A stretch of 41,986 nucleotides of DNA from an uncultured Dermatophilus sp. (GCA_945876925.1 CAMCQD010000001.1:1-41986); one strand, 5' to 3'. Numbered from the stretch's first letter, positions 23,244 through 30,949 are shown. Notes: a model not told the origin generated them from the letters alone. A program made the numbers and translations.

Positions 23244-23702
23244 ATGGACAGGTTCGATCACCGTCCGCCCGCAGCCAGGCCCTCACCCGGGCAGGCACGG
23301 CGGGCGCTCGACGCCATCGCCGGGGTCACCGTCGTCTCGCGCCGGGATATCCGCGTGCTCCAGACCGTGCTGGCCGGGATAGGGCTCGCGATGGCAGGCG
23401 TGCTGCTGCTCGTCCGGGCAGCCGAGGGCAACCCCGCCGGGATCATTGCCGGGATGCTCGTCTACAGCGCGGTCATCCTCATGCTCGTGCTCTACAACGT
23501 CACCGCGCGAGCGGCACCGCGGGGCTACAGCCGCCGCTACGGCTGGGGCTGCGGGGGCACCATGGCGCTCTACACCATCTCGGTCGTGCTCATCTCGACC
23601 GGCACCGTGCGTGACTGGGCGCTGACCGGGGCGCTGGCGGCGCTCACCGCGCTGCCGGCGATCGTGGCCGCCTGCGGGCTCGCCCGGCTGGCCCAGCCGT
23701 GA
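23244..23702 (+). CDS. Small integral membrane protein of unknown function
   Basis: A 152-residue protein with four probable membrane helices (VLQTVLAGIGLAMAGVLLLV, IIAGMLVYSAVILMLVLYNV, MALYTISVVLISTGTV, ALTGALAALTALPAIVAACG). Between helices 2 and 3 is a basic, aromatic loop (APRGYSRRYGWGCGG). No enzymatic motif is visible. The ATG at 23244 follows AGGGAGGA. It overlaps the following regulator gene by GTGA. Membrane protein-winged helix pairs of this kind are common in actinobacteria, but I know no defined job for them. Confidence 0.75.
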   Translation: MDRFDHRPPAARPSPGQARRALDAIAGVTVVSRRDIRVLQTVLAGIGLAMAGVLLLVRAAEGNPAGIIAGMLVYSAVILMLVLYNVTARAAPRGYSRRYGWGCGGTMALYTISVVLISTGTVRDWALTGALAALTALPAIVAACGLARLAQP

Positions 23703-24025
23703 GCGCCGGAACTGCGGCCCGCCCCTCCGGGACCGGGCATGCGCGGCACCGGCTCGACGAGGTCATCCACGCGCCGGTGCGGCTGAGCATCATGGCCGCG
23801 CTGGCCAGGGTCGACAATGCCGAGTTCAAGGCGGTGCGGGACGCCGTGGAGGTGAGCGACTCCGTGCTCAGCCGCCAGGCATCCACCCTGGAGGAGGCGG
23901 GCTACGTGCGGATCAGGAAGGGCTACGCCGGTAAGCGCCCGCGCACCTGGCTCGCGCTCACCCCCGCCGGGCGGGACGCGTTCGAGTCGCACGTGGCCGC
24001 GCTGCGCGAGATCGCCGGTTCCTGA
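23699..24025 (+). CDS. Winged-helix transcriptional regulator (MarR/HTH_27-like)
   Basis: A 108-residue one-domain regulator. HAPVRLSIMAALARVDNAEFKAV is helix 1-2 of the winged helix. VEVSDSVLSRQASTLEEAGYV is the recognition helix region. The wing is IRKGYAGKRPRTWLALT, followed by PAGRDAFESHVAALREI as dimer helix. This is the pattern of the single-domain winged-helix group (PF13601-like). The GTG start overlaps the stop of the membrane protein gene, so the two are translationally coupled. It probably autoregulates via the 31-bp repeat at 23167-23197. Its 3' end converges on the tail of the EamA gene. Confidence 0.85.
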   Translation: MSAGTAARPSGTGHARHRLDEVIHAPVRLSIMAALARVDNAEFKAVRDAVEVSDSVLSRQASTLEEAGYVRIRKGYAGKRPRTWLALTPAGRDAFESHVAALREIAGS

Positions 24026-25044
24026 GCTGGCCCGGGCTGCGGGGCGACGGCCCGGCGCAGGGCCGCGTCGCCGGCCGGCTCGCGGCAGGCCGCCTCCGCG
24101 GCGGGTTCGCCAGATGAGCTAGCCGGGCTCGTCCGGTGCGCGGGACGCCGCAGGGCCCGGGTGAGTCCGGTGGTGAACAGCAGGCTGACGAACAGCAGCG
24201 TCACCCCGGCCCAGCCGGGCACGGTCAGCCGCTCGCGCAGCACGATGACCGCGATCAGGGCGGCCCCGGCCGGTTCGGCCAGGGTGATCGCGGTGGCCGT
24301 GCTCGCATTCACGCTGGCCAGGCCGCGGCCGAAAAGCACATACCCGAGGAACATCGGCACGCAGGCCAGGTAGGCGATCACTGCCAGGTTGCGCCCGGAG
24401 GCCAGGATCGGCCCGCCGGTGGCAATGAGCACCGGCATGAGCGCCAGCCCGCCGATGCCGAACACCGCCCCCATCGAGGCGCGGCTGGCGATCCCGGCCC
24501 GCATCAGCCGGGCGGTGCCCCAGGAGTACGCCGCGTACGTGAATCCCGCCACCAGGCCCAGGGCGATGCCGGGTACGGGATTGCCGTCGGCAGCCGCGGA
24601 GCCGTGCCCGGAACGCGGGGCGAGTGCCAGCACGGCCACTCCGGCCAGTCCGAGGGCAGTGCCGCACGCCCAGCTCATCGGCAGCGACCGCCGGCCGGCG
24701 ATCCGCTCGATCAGGGCAGCGGCCGGGGGAGCTGAGCCGATCGACACCACCGTCCCGGCCGCCACCCCGGCCAGGCGCATCGAGGTGTAGAACGCCAGCG
24801 GATACACCGCCACTGCCGCCGCGCTGACCAGCACGAACCGCCACTGGGCCGCCAGCGCGAAGCGGTGCGCGCGCATGAGCCGCAGCGCCGTCGCGGCTTG
24901 CAGCAGCCCGCCGATCCCCATCGCGGCCGCCCCGGCCGCCAGGGAGGGTACCTGCGGGGCCAGCGCCGCCGCAGTGCCCGTGGTGGCCCACAGCAGCGCC
25001 GCCGCGAGCACCGCCATCGGCCCGGTGGCAGCCGGGATGGTCAT
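23923..25044 (-). CDS. EamA/DMT-family transporter
   Basis: A drug/metabolite exporter of the 10-TM DMT superfamily: two EamA repeats, the first with LLWATTGTAAALAPQ and the second with VAGFTYAAYSWGTARLM. The final helices are AGVTLLFVSLLFTTGL. The membrane part ends near residue 300. The remaining about 70 residues are an Arg/Ala/Ser-rich tail that runs antisense across the end of the regulator gene at 23699-24025, so the natural stop may have been lost or the tail may be real. The ATG overlaps the TetR stop (ATGA), placing it in an operon with its presumed repressor. Substrate unknown. Confidence 0.85.
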   Translation of the reverse strand: MTIPAATGPMAVLAAALLWATTGTAAALAPQVPSLAAGAAAMGIGGLLQAATALRLMRAHRFALAAQWRFVLVSAAAVAVYPLAFYTSMRLAGVAAGTVVSIGSAPPAAALIERIAGRRSLPMSWACGTALGLAGVAVLALAPRSGHGSAAADGNPVPGIALGLVAGFTYAAYSWGTARLMRAGIASRASMGAVFGIGGLALMPVLIATGGPILASGRNLAVIAYLACVPMFLGYVLFGRGLASVNASTATAITLAEPAGAALIAVIVLRERLTVPGWAGVTLLFVSLLFTTGLTRALRRPAHRTSPASSSGEPAAEAACREPAGDAALRRAVAPQPGPAQEPAISRSAATCDSNASRPAGVSASQVRGRLPA

Positions 25045-25880
25045 GGCGTGTCCCTGGTGGTTCTGGCGGAGTCCGGTGCCGGGCCGGTCGCTGAGGCTGG
25101 GGCGGGTTGCCCTCCGGGGGTGTTGCCGGTGTGCGGGCTAGCCGGGCCGGGGCTGATGGTGTGGCTGATGAGCTGGCGGGCCATGGCGCGGGCCTGGCGC
25201 AGCATCTGGTCGCTGCCTTCCAGTCCGGCGCGTGACATGGCTCCCTCCAGCAGGAAGGACAACAGCCGCGCGAGGTCCTCCCGGGCCGCGCCGGTGAGCC
25301 CGGGAGCCTGGCTGAGGTGATCGAGCAGGATGGCCTCGACCTCCTGCTTGTGCTGCCGGACCGCGGCGCGGCCGGGGGATCCGGCGGGGAGCTCGGCGGC
25401 GGCGTTGAGCAGCCCGCAGCCGCGGAAGCCGTGCTCGTAGGCCAGGTTCGCGTGGTCCAGGTAGGCGTCGAACACGGCCGTGACCCCGGCCAGCGCGCGA
25501 GGTTCGGCGTTGCTCGCCTCGCGCGTTCCCGCCGTAGCCATCTCGCCGGGATCGACGGTGCTGGCGAGATGGCCCTCGCCGGTGCTGGCGAGATGGCCCT
25601 CGCCGGTGCTGCCCTGGGGTGGCAGGGCGCTCTGGGCGCGGGCGCGGTACAGGCCGAGCCATTCCTCGTGCCGCTGATGCAGGTAGGCCAGCACCAGATC
25701 GTCCTTGGAGGCGAAGTTGTGGTACAGGCTCATCCGGGCCACCCCGGCATCGGAGGTGATGGCGTCGATACCGGTGGCGCTCACGCCGTGGGCGTAGAAC
25801 AGCCGGGCGGCCGCGGCGAGCAGCTTGTCCCGGGCCGGGCTGCGCCGCCGCGCTCGTGGTGCCTCGCTCGCCTTCGTCAT
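25041..25880 (-). CDS. TetR-family transcriptional regulator
   Basis: A 279-residue regulator. HTH: RDKLLAAAARLFYAHGVSATGID, SDAGVARMSLYHNFASKDDLV, with LYHNFASKD the recognition helix/turn. The C-terminal domain has the YxxHGFRGCGLLNAAAELP segment seen in AcrR-like members that act on reactive small molecules. Between the two domains is a linker holding an in-frame 8-residue tandem repeat (TGEGHLAS twice), caused by a 24-base duplication. The Pro/Thr-rich tail is disordered. The start lies 8 bases from the 46-bp palindrome, its likely autoregulatory operator. It leads the operon with the EamA exporter. Confidence 0.88.
   Translation of the reverse strand: MTKASEAPRARRRSPARDKLLAAAARLFYAHGVSATGIDAITSDAGVARMSLYHNFASKDDLVLAYLHQRHEEWLGLYRARAQSALPPQGSTGEGHLASTGEGHLASTVDPGEMATAGTREASNAEPRALAGVTAVFDAYLDHANLAYEHGFRGCGLLNAAAELPAGSPGRAAVRQHKQEVEAILLDHLSQAPGLTGAAREDLARLLSFLLEGAMSRAGLEGSDQMLRQARAMARQLISHTISPGPASPHTGNTPGGQPAPASATGPAPDSARTTRDTP
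25557..25604 (-). repeat. 24-bp tandem repeat, two perfect copies, inside the TetR gene
   Basis: The 24-base unit beginning GGTGCTGGCGAGATGG occurs at 25557-25580 and 25581-25604, followed by six bases of a third copy. It keeps the reading frame and adds eight residues to the linker between the DNA-binding and ligand domains. Copy number could vary between strains. Confidence 0.85.
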
Positions 25881-25887
25881 CCGACAA

Positions 25888-25933
25888 CCTTAGCCTTGTT
25901 TAGGTAGATCAGTCTACCTAAACAAGGCTAAGG
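25888..25933. promoter_or_regulatory. Perfect 46-bp inverted repeat, probable TetR operator
   Basis: The 21-base arm beginning CCTTAGCCTTGTTTAG (25888-25908) is exactly complementary to 25913-25933, around the spacer TCAG. The inner part, TAGGTAGA..TCTACCTA, looks like a classical TetR half-site pair. The repeat covers the region just before the TetR start at 25880. It has no T-run, so a terminator is unlikely. Confidence 0.75.
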
Positions 25934-26147
25934 CGGTTCGCCATCCTCCGGGATTGCCGTATGTGAAGGCATGCTCGCCAGGCGGCGAGGTGACCCCGCG
26001 CGGGGCTCGCCGGTGCGTGTGCTCGCGGTGTTCGCCGTCGGCCGGCGCAGGCGCGGGATCTCCTCGCGGCCAGTGACGGCCGGGCCTGTGGTCGCACGCA
26101 ATCGCCGGCGAACCGGGCGGCCGCCTCACCGCGGCTCCCGGGCGGCC

Positions 26148-26465
26148 TCAGAGCAGGGCCGTCGCGGCTATGCAGGTGGCCGTGCCGGCGACGATGCTCA
26201 GGACCGCGTTGCGCCGCCAGGCGTGCACGGCGACCGTGGCTGCGATCCCGGCGAGCTGCGGCAGGCTCTGGGGGGAGCGCTCGATCCCGGCGAGCAGGTA
26301 GATCAGCAAGATGGTGAGCGCTCCCAGCGGCATCCACCGGCCGAGGCTGGCCAGCAGGGCCGACCCGCGCATGGCGTGCGCCAGCCCGAACGGGAGTGCC
26401 CGCAGGGTCACCGTGATGATCGCGGAGATGGCGATCGCGGCGGCGATGTAGCTGGCCTCAGGCAT
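26148..26465 (-). CDS. azlD: AzlD-family branched-chain amino acid transport protein
   Basis: The small subunit of a two-component branched-chain amino acid exporter. It is 105 residues with four hydrophobic segments, opening IAAAIAISAIITVTLRALPFGL; the TxxxRxxPF signature is that of AzlD. The segment LGALTILLIYLLAG follows. It overlaps the azlC-like gene by eight bases, as usual for the pair. Its position divergent from an Lrp/AsnC gene matches the known brnFE arrangement of C. glutamicum, where Lrp activates the exporter in response to methionine or branched-chain amino acids. Confidence 0.88.
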   Translation of the reverse strand: MPEASYIAAAIAISAIITVTLRALPFGLAHAMRGSALLASLGRWMPLGALTILLIYLLAGIERSPQSLPQLAGIAATVAVHAWRRNAVLSIVAGTATCIAATALL

Positions 26466-27237
26466 CGCGCTGGCCTCCTGTGCTCGCGGATCCGGGCGGG
26501 GGCGGGGTGGCGCGCCTGCGGCGGAGGCGGTGGCGGCCCGCGAGGGTTGCCGTGAAGACGCTCATCGCTACCAGCAGCATCGAGCCGGGGGCCACCAGCA
26601 GCGCGAACGCGGCGGAGCCGAGCGCCAGGGCCAGGGTCACCCGGTCCGGGTGGTCGCGGTAGGCGTCCATCGCGAGCACGATGAACAGCGCGGTGAGGAT
26701 GAAGTCGAGCCCCTTCACCTGGCCGAGCATGCCCGCGCCCAGGGCGGCCCCGGCGAGGCTGCCGCTAGCCCACCCGGCGTGCAGGCCCGCCTGGGTCCAC
26801 AGCATCCGGGCGCTGCTCAGCGTGCGCGGCTCCTTGCTGGCCAGCAGCGCGTACGCCTCATCGCACAGGGCGAAGATGCTGTACGCCTTGCCCGCCCGGC
26901 CGCGCACCCGGCTCAGCGGGAACGACAGCCCGTAGAACAGGTGCCGCGAGTTCACGAGGAAGATCGTCAGGGCAATGGCCGCCAGCGGGGTGGCCGCCGC
27001 GATCATCCCGATGAGCAGGAACTCCGCCGACCCGGCCAGCACGATCCCGGAGATGACTGGCGCCAGCCACCACGGCAGTCCGTGCGCGGTGACCAGGACG
27101 CCGAAGCCGATGCCCAGGGTGAACAACCCGAACCAGATCACCCCGGCGTCGCTGACGGCCTGCCGGAAGGCAGAGGTGCCGCCCGGGTCCGGGGCCGCTC
27201 CCGGGGTAATCGCGCTGGTCACGTTGGTACTGCTCAT
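26458..27237 (-). CDS. azlC: AzlC-family branched-chain amino acid transport protein
   Basis: The large membrane subunit of the AzlCD exporter, 259 residues. Recognisable are IWFGLFTLGIGFGVLVTAHGLPWW, IVLAGSAEFLLIGMI, LTIFLVNSRHLFYGLS (the conserved N-x-RH-x-x-Y motif) and FALCDEAYALL. There are six or seven hydrophobic helices, and the C-terminal 40 residues are basic and Pro-rich. The ATG at 27237 faces the Lrp-like gene start at 27318 across 80 AT-rich bases that must contain both promoters. Together with azlD it would lower intracellular Leu/Ile/Val/Met when these rise. Confidence 0.9.
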   Translation of the reverse strand: MSSTNVTSAITPGAAPDPGGTSAFRQAVSDAGVIWFGLFTLGIGFGVLVTAHGLPWWLAPVISGIVLAGSAEFLLIGMIAAATPLAAIALTIFLVNSRHLFYGLSFPLSRVRGRAGKAYSIFALCDEAYALLASKEPRTLSSARMLWTQAGLHAGWASGSLAGAALGAGMLGQVKGLDFILTALFIVLAMDAYRDHPDRVTLALALGSAAFALLVAPGSMLLVAMSVFTATLAGRHRLRRRRATPPPPGSASTGGQRDA

Positions 27238-27317
27238 ATTGCAATGTTAAAAGAGATTGTGCGCATAATGTTTGCGAATCCTGGCCGAACTAGCGGTAAT
27301 GACGCAATAATCTATAC
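27238..27317. promoter_or_regulatory. Divergent azlC / lrp control region
   Basis: Eighty AT-rich bases in an otherwise GC-rich stretch. They contain ATTGCAAT near 27239, GTGCGCATAATGTTTGCG near 27259 and CGCAATAATCTATA near 27303. Repeated TTGC/GCAA half-sites at about helical spacing fit cooperative Lrp/AsnC binding. The assignment is inferred from the neighbours. Confidence 0.5.
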
Positions 27318-27758
27318 GTGGATGCCATTGACCGCGCAATCATTGAGGAGCTGCGGCAGGACGGCCGGCTGAGCAATCAGGATCTTGCCGCGAGGGTCGG
27401 CCTCACCCCGGCGCCGTGCCTGCGGCGGGTGCGCCGCCTGGAGGAATCCGGGGTCATCACCGGCTATACGGTGCTGGTCAACGAGGCCGCGCTCGGGCGT
27501 GGCACCGAGGTGCTGGTGCACGTCAATCTCACCGTCAACGACACTGCCGCAGTCGAGGCATTCGAGGCCCGGATGGTGGCCATGCCCGAGATCGTCGAGC
27601 TGCGCCGCATGTTCGGCGTGCCCGACTACCTCATCCGGGTGCGGGTGGCCGGCCTGGAGGAGTATGAGCAGTGGGCGATGAACAGGCTGCTCGGCGACCC
27701 GGCCATCTCCCGGGCAGACTCGCGGATCACCATGAAGGTGCTGAAGTCCCTGAGCTGA
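27318..27758 (+). CDS. lrp: Lrp/AsnC-family transcriptional regulator
   Basis: A 146-residue feast/famine regulator. The HTH at the N-terminus reads AIDRAIIEELRQDGRLSNQDLA, VGLTPAPCLRRVRRLEESGVITGY; the CxxRVRRLEExGVIxGY run is diagnostic. The RAM domain follows, with VLVHVNLTVNDTAAVEAFEARM and LRRMFGVPDYLIRVRVAGLEEYE, which bind amino acids and form octamers. The GTG at 27318 is the start, since family members begin M-D-x-x-D. Divergent from azlCD, it is very probably the activator of that exporter. No unusual residues were noted. Confidence 0.92.
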   Translation: MDAIDRAIIEELRQDGRLSNQDLAARVGLTPAPCLRRVRRLEESGVITGYTVLVNEAALGRGTEVLVHVNLTVNDTAAVEAFEARMVAMPEIVELRRMFGVPDYLIRVRVAGLEEYEQWAMNRLLGDPAISRADSRITMKVLKSLS

Positions 27759-27839
27759 CCGGCGCGAGGCGGCAGCGATGGTGCCCGCGGGCGGCGGGGG
27801 CGCAAGGCCCGGGGCGCGGCGGGCGGGCGCGAGACGGTC

Positions 27840-28442
27840 TCACTCTGCTGGCCGGGAGGTCTGCGGGCGGGCCACGGCCAGGTAGGCGGCGATCACCTCA
27901 TCGGCGATGGCGGCCACCGAGGTGACGTGGCTGCGGGCGACCAGCTCGGACATCGCGAGCTCGGCCAGGCTGGTCAGCGAGGCGGTGACCGCGCGGGCCC
28001 GCAGATCGCCGTCCGGCCAGCCCATCCGCTGGCAGGTGAGCTGGGTGATCAGGCTGGTGGTGCGGGCGGCGCGCTCCATCGCCAGCGCGCGCACCTTGGG
28101 GTCGGCGCGCATGGCGGAGTCGGCTACCTGGCGCTGCCCGCGCACCGCCCCGGCATCGGCCGAGGCGGGGAAGGCGCCGCGCAGCAGCGTGATCGAGTCG
28201 TCCAGCAGGTCCCCGGAGGGTCCGCCGGCCAGGAACTGGCGCACCTCCGGGCGGTCGGTCAGCTCTGCCGGGTCTTCCTGGGGCCCCAGCACCGCCGAGG
28301 CCTTGTCCGGCACCGCGTTGAACAGCGTCCGGCGGCTGACTCCGACCGCCTGGGCCAGGTCGCTCATCGTGAAGCCGTCGTAGCCGTGCTGGATGACCAG
28401 CGCGCAGGCTTTGCGCTGGATCAGCGCTTGCCGCTCACTCAT
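27840..28442 (-). CDS. TetR-family transcriptional regulator
   Basis: A 200-residue regulator. HTH: RKACALVIQHGYDGFTMSDLA, VGVSRRTLFNAVPDKASAVLG, with RRTLFNAVPDK as recognition helix/turn. The helical C-terminus resembles the MftR/TetR_C-type regulators of MFS exporters. I chose ATG 28442 (MSERQ); an ATG at 28460 in the same frame is possible but would overlap the operator-like repeats. It is divergent from a 14-TM exporter with only 36 bases between the start codons. The motif GTGCAAG abuts its start codon and recurs in the opposite orientation before the exporter start. Confidence 0.87.
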   Translation of the reverse strand: MSERQALIQRKACALVIQHGYDGFTMSDLAQAVGVSRRTLFNAVPDKASAVLGPQEDPAELTDRPEVRQFLAGGPSGDLLDDSITLLRGAFPASADAGAVRGQRQVADSAMRADPKVRALAMERAARTTSLITQLTCQRMGWPDGDLRARAVTASLTSLAELAMSELVARSHVTSVAAIADEVIAAYLAVARPQTSRPAE

Positions 28443-28497
28443 CTTGCACTCGGCTCCCATGCGATGCAGTCTTGCACTATGACAACAGTGAGTGCAA
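28442..28497. promoter_or_regulatory. Divergent operator/promoter region with TCTTGCACT repeats
   Basis: TCTTGCACT occurs at 28442-28450 and 28470-28478, each touching a start codon (the TetR gene on the minus strand, the exporter on the plus strand). A reverse copy AGTGCAA lies at 28491-28497 inside the exporter's first codons. No Shine-Dalgarno sequence precedes the exporter ATG, so its mRNA may be leaderless. Probable TetR operator. Confidence 0.55.
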
Positions 28498-29978
28498 CAG
28501 ACGTCGCCGGAGGTGATGCCGCGGCCCCCAGCCGCGAGGTACCTGCCAGGCCGGCGGCGTCCTGCGATCACGCGCCCGCACCCGGCGGACGCGGCGTGTT
28601 CGCCCTCATCGCCATCATGGTGGCGAGCGCCTTCACCCTCATCCTCAACGAGACGCTGCTCGGGGTCGCCCTGCCCGCGATCATGGCGGACCTGTCCATC
28701 GAGGCCGCCACCGCGCAGTGGCTCACCAGCAGCTACATGCTCACCCTCGCGGTAGTCACCCCGGCCGCCGGGTTCATCCTGGCCCGATTCACGCCCCGGC
28801 AGGCGTTCGCCGGGGCGATGTCGGTATTCCTGGCCGGCACCGCGGTAGCCGCCGTCGCACCCGGCTTCGCGCCGCTGCTGGCCGGGCGGATCATCCAGGC
28901 CACCGGCACTGCCATCATGCTGCCGCTGCTGATGACCACCATCCTGCGGCTGGTCCCGGCCGACCGGCGCGGCACCAGCATGGGTTTCATCGGGCTGGTT
29001 ATCTCGGCCGCCCCGGCGCTCGGCCCGACCGTCTCCGGACTGGTACTCGGCGCCCTGAGCTGGCGCTGGCTGTTCCTGCTCGTGCTCCCGATCGCCCTGG
29101 CCGCCCTGCTCACCGGGGCCCGCCTGGCCCCGGCCGGGCACGGCCCCGCCGGCGCGCGGCTGGACCTCGTCTCGGTGGCGCTGTCCACGGCCGGCTTCGG
29201 CTCCCTCGTGATGGGCCTGTCCGCGTTCGGTCACGAAGGCACCGCCCCGGTGAACCCGCTGGTAGCCATCGCCGCCGGGGCCGTGGGAGTCGCCGCGTTC
29301 CTTGCCCGGCAGAACCAGCTGCAACGCCGCGAAGCCGCCTTCCTCGACCTGCGCACCTTCGCCAGCGTGCCATTCCGGGTGACGGTCATCATGACCAGCA
29401 TCGGCATGGGGATGATGCTCGGCGCGGCCGTGCTGCTGCCGTTGTACGCCTCGGCGGTACTCGGCCTGGATGCCCTCACCACCGGGCTGATGCTGCTGCC
29501 CGGCGGGGTCGTCATGGGGCTGCTCGGCCCGCTGACCGGCTCGGCAGCCGACCGCTGGGGTGCCCGGCCGCTGGTCATCCCGGGGGCTTTCCTGCAGCTC
29601 ACCGCGATGGGGCTGTATACGCGGCTATCCGCGGACACGCCGCTTGCTGCCGTGATCGCGGCACACGTGCTCATGAGCGCCGGGATCGCGCTGGTGAACA
29701 CGCCCCTGATGACGGCCGGGCTGGGCAGCCTGCCAGACCGGCTCTACTCCCACGGCAGCGCCGCGATGACCACCTTCCAGCAGGTCGCCGGGGCGGGTGC
29801 GACCGCGCTATCGGTCACCCTGATGTCGCTCGGGGCGGCCGCCTCGGGTGCCACCGGAGCGGCCGCGCAGGCCGCCGGGGTGCAGCTGGCGATGAGCGCC
29901 GGCGCGGGCCTGGCACTGGTCTCGGTCGTCGCGGCGTTCTTCGCCCCGGCCGGGCAGCCGGCCCGGATGCCCGGGTGA
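28479..29978 (+). CDS. MFS multidrug exporter (DHA2, 14 TM)
   Basis: A proton-coupled drug exporter of 499 residues. After about 40 unstructured residues comes ALIAIMVASAFTLILNETLLGVALPAIMADL, where the usual D of motif D1 is replaced by N-E. WLTSSYMLTLAVVTPAAGFIL follows and the motif A-like FILARFTPRQAF is degenerate. Motif C is GPTVSGLVLG. This resembles the EmrB/lincomycin-resistance (LmrB) branch. The ATG at 28479 directly follows TCTTGCACT without ribosome-binding site. Controlled in all likelihood by the divergent TetR protein. It ends at 29978, inside the first copy of a duplicated segment (29948-30122). Confidence 0.9.
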   Translation: MTTVSATDVAGGDAAAPSREVPARPAASCDHAPAPGGRGVFALIAIMVASAFTLILNETLLGVALPAIMADLSIEAATAQWLTSSYMLTLAVVTPAAGFILARFTPRQAFAGAMSVFLAGTAVAAVAPGFAPLLAGRIIQATGTAIMLPLLMTTILRLVPADRRGTSMGFIGLVISAAPALGPTVSGLVLGALSWRWLFLLVLPIALAALLTGARLAPAGHGPAGARLDLVSVALSTAGFGSLVMGLSAFGHEGTAPVNPLVAIAAGAVGVAAFLARQNQLQRREAAFLDLRTFASVPFRVTVIMTSIGMGMMLGAAVLLPLYASAVLGLDALTTGLMLLPGGVVMGLLGPLTGSAADRWGARPLVIPGAFLQLTAMGLYTRLSADTPLAAVIAAHVLMSAGIALVNTPLMTAGLGSLPDRLYSHGSAAMTTFQQVAGAGATALSVTLMSLGAAASGATGAAAQAAGVQLAMSAGAGLALVSVVAAFFAPAGQPARMPG

Positions 29979-30122
29979 GGCGGGCTGTTCCTGGCTGGGT
30001 CAGGTGGTTGGCCCGGGGGAGGTGTGCCGTGCCTGGTCCTGGGGTAGTTGCGCCGGGCTGGTGCCCGGGACAGGGGTGAGGGCTGTTGATCTGCCCGGTC
30101 ATGGCAGCCCCGCCGGGCGGCC
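29948..30122 (+). repeat. Fossil tandem duplication: exporter 3' end plus hydrolase 5' part
   Basis: This stretch is a degenerate copy of what follows at about 30112-30370. Matching pieces are CAGGTGGTTGGCCCG (30001-30015 and again about 30199-30213), CGGCCCGGA-GCGGGTGAGGC around the exporter stop (repeated near 30120-30143), and GTGAGGGCTGTTGATCTGCC (about 30076 and about 30328). The last pair continues with only scattered mismatches through the coding sequence of the hydrolase. The first copy lacks the hydrolase start region, so it is not a gene. Confidence 0.7.
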
Positions 30123-30232
30123 GGCCCGGAAGCGCGGGTGAGGCTGGCCTGGGCGCGGCCCGGAGCCGGCTTAGTGCTGGCCTGCTGCCGGCCTGACCAG
30201 GTGGTTGGCCCGCAGGGTCGTACCGTGGAGGC

Positions 30233-30949
30233 GTGAGCGAGGGACCTGTTCTGGTGCTGGTGCATGGCACCCGGTTCAGTGCCCGGTCCTGGGATGGTTA
30301 CGCCGAGCTGGTCCCCGGGGCCGAGGTGAGGGCTGTTGATCTGCCCGGCCACGGCAGCCGCGCCGGGCAGGCATACACCTCTGCCTCAGCGGTGGCGGTA
30401 GTGGAACAGGAGGTCGGAACGGCCGGCCCGCGCCGCCCGGCCGTGCTCGCCGGTCACAGCCTGGGCGGTTACGTCAGCGCAGCCTACGCCGCCCGCCACC
30501 CGGATAGGCTCAGCGGGCTCGTGCTCATCGGCGCCGCCGCCGACCCGTCCCGGCATCCGCACCTGGCCCGCGCATACACCGGATTCGCCCGCCTGGTGCC
30601 CGTCGTCGGCCCCGAGCGGATGTCCCGGTTCGCCAACGGGGTGCTGCGTTGCGCGGGGCTGCCGGCGGAGAAGATGCCCGGCGCGGCCGGGTACGCGGTG
30701 ACCCAGCAGGCCTGGGGGTCGGTGGTGGCCGAGTCCCGCGCCAGCCAGCTGGCCGGGGTCAGCTGCCCGGTGTACCTGGTCGGCGGGCAGTTCGACCAGC
30801 TCCGGATCGACACCGCCGCGTACGCGCGGGCCTGCCGCGAGCCGCACGTGCACGTCATCCGCGGGGCCACCCACCTGGCCCCGCTCACGCATCCCGAGGC
30901 CGTGGCCGCTATCCTCCGCCAGGCCGTAGCCGCCGCCCGCGCGTCCTGA
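30233..30949 (+). CDS. Alpha/beta hydrolase
   Basis: A 238-residue alpha/beta-fold hydrolase. VLVLVHGTRFSARSWDGY is the oxyanion loop region. VDLPGHGSRAG is the typical strand-4 turn, the nucleophile Ser lies in GHSLGG, and the acid is probably Asp in GGQFDQLRID. The His lies in IRGATHLAPL. Overall it resembles the MenH/esterase-like group. The GTG at 30233 (GTGAGCGAGGG) is the start, and it lies at the end of a duplicated segment that provides its leader. Substrate unknown; no operon partner. The 96-bp stem-loop follows 46 bases after its stop. Confidence 0.87.
   Translation: MSEGPVLVLVHGTRFSARSWDGYAELVPGAEVRAVDLPGHGSRAGQAYTSASAVAVVEQEVGTAGPRRPAVLAGHSLGGYVSAAYAARHPDRLSGLVLIGAAADPSRHPHLARAYTGFARLVPVVGPERMSRFANGVLRCAGLPAEKMPGAAGYAVTQQAWGSVVAESRASQLAGVSCPVYLVGGQFDQLRIDTAAYARACREPHVHVIRGATHLAPLTHPEAVAAILRQAVAAARAS

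Noticed and set aside
25557..25610. Tandem repeat as CRISPR-like array
   Set aside because: Units are contiguous without spacers and lie inside a coding frame; no cas genes are present.
25888..25933. 46-bp palindrome as an intrinsic terminator
   Set aside because: No T-run on either side, and it lies directly before a start codon rather than after a gene.
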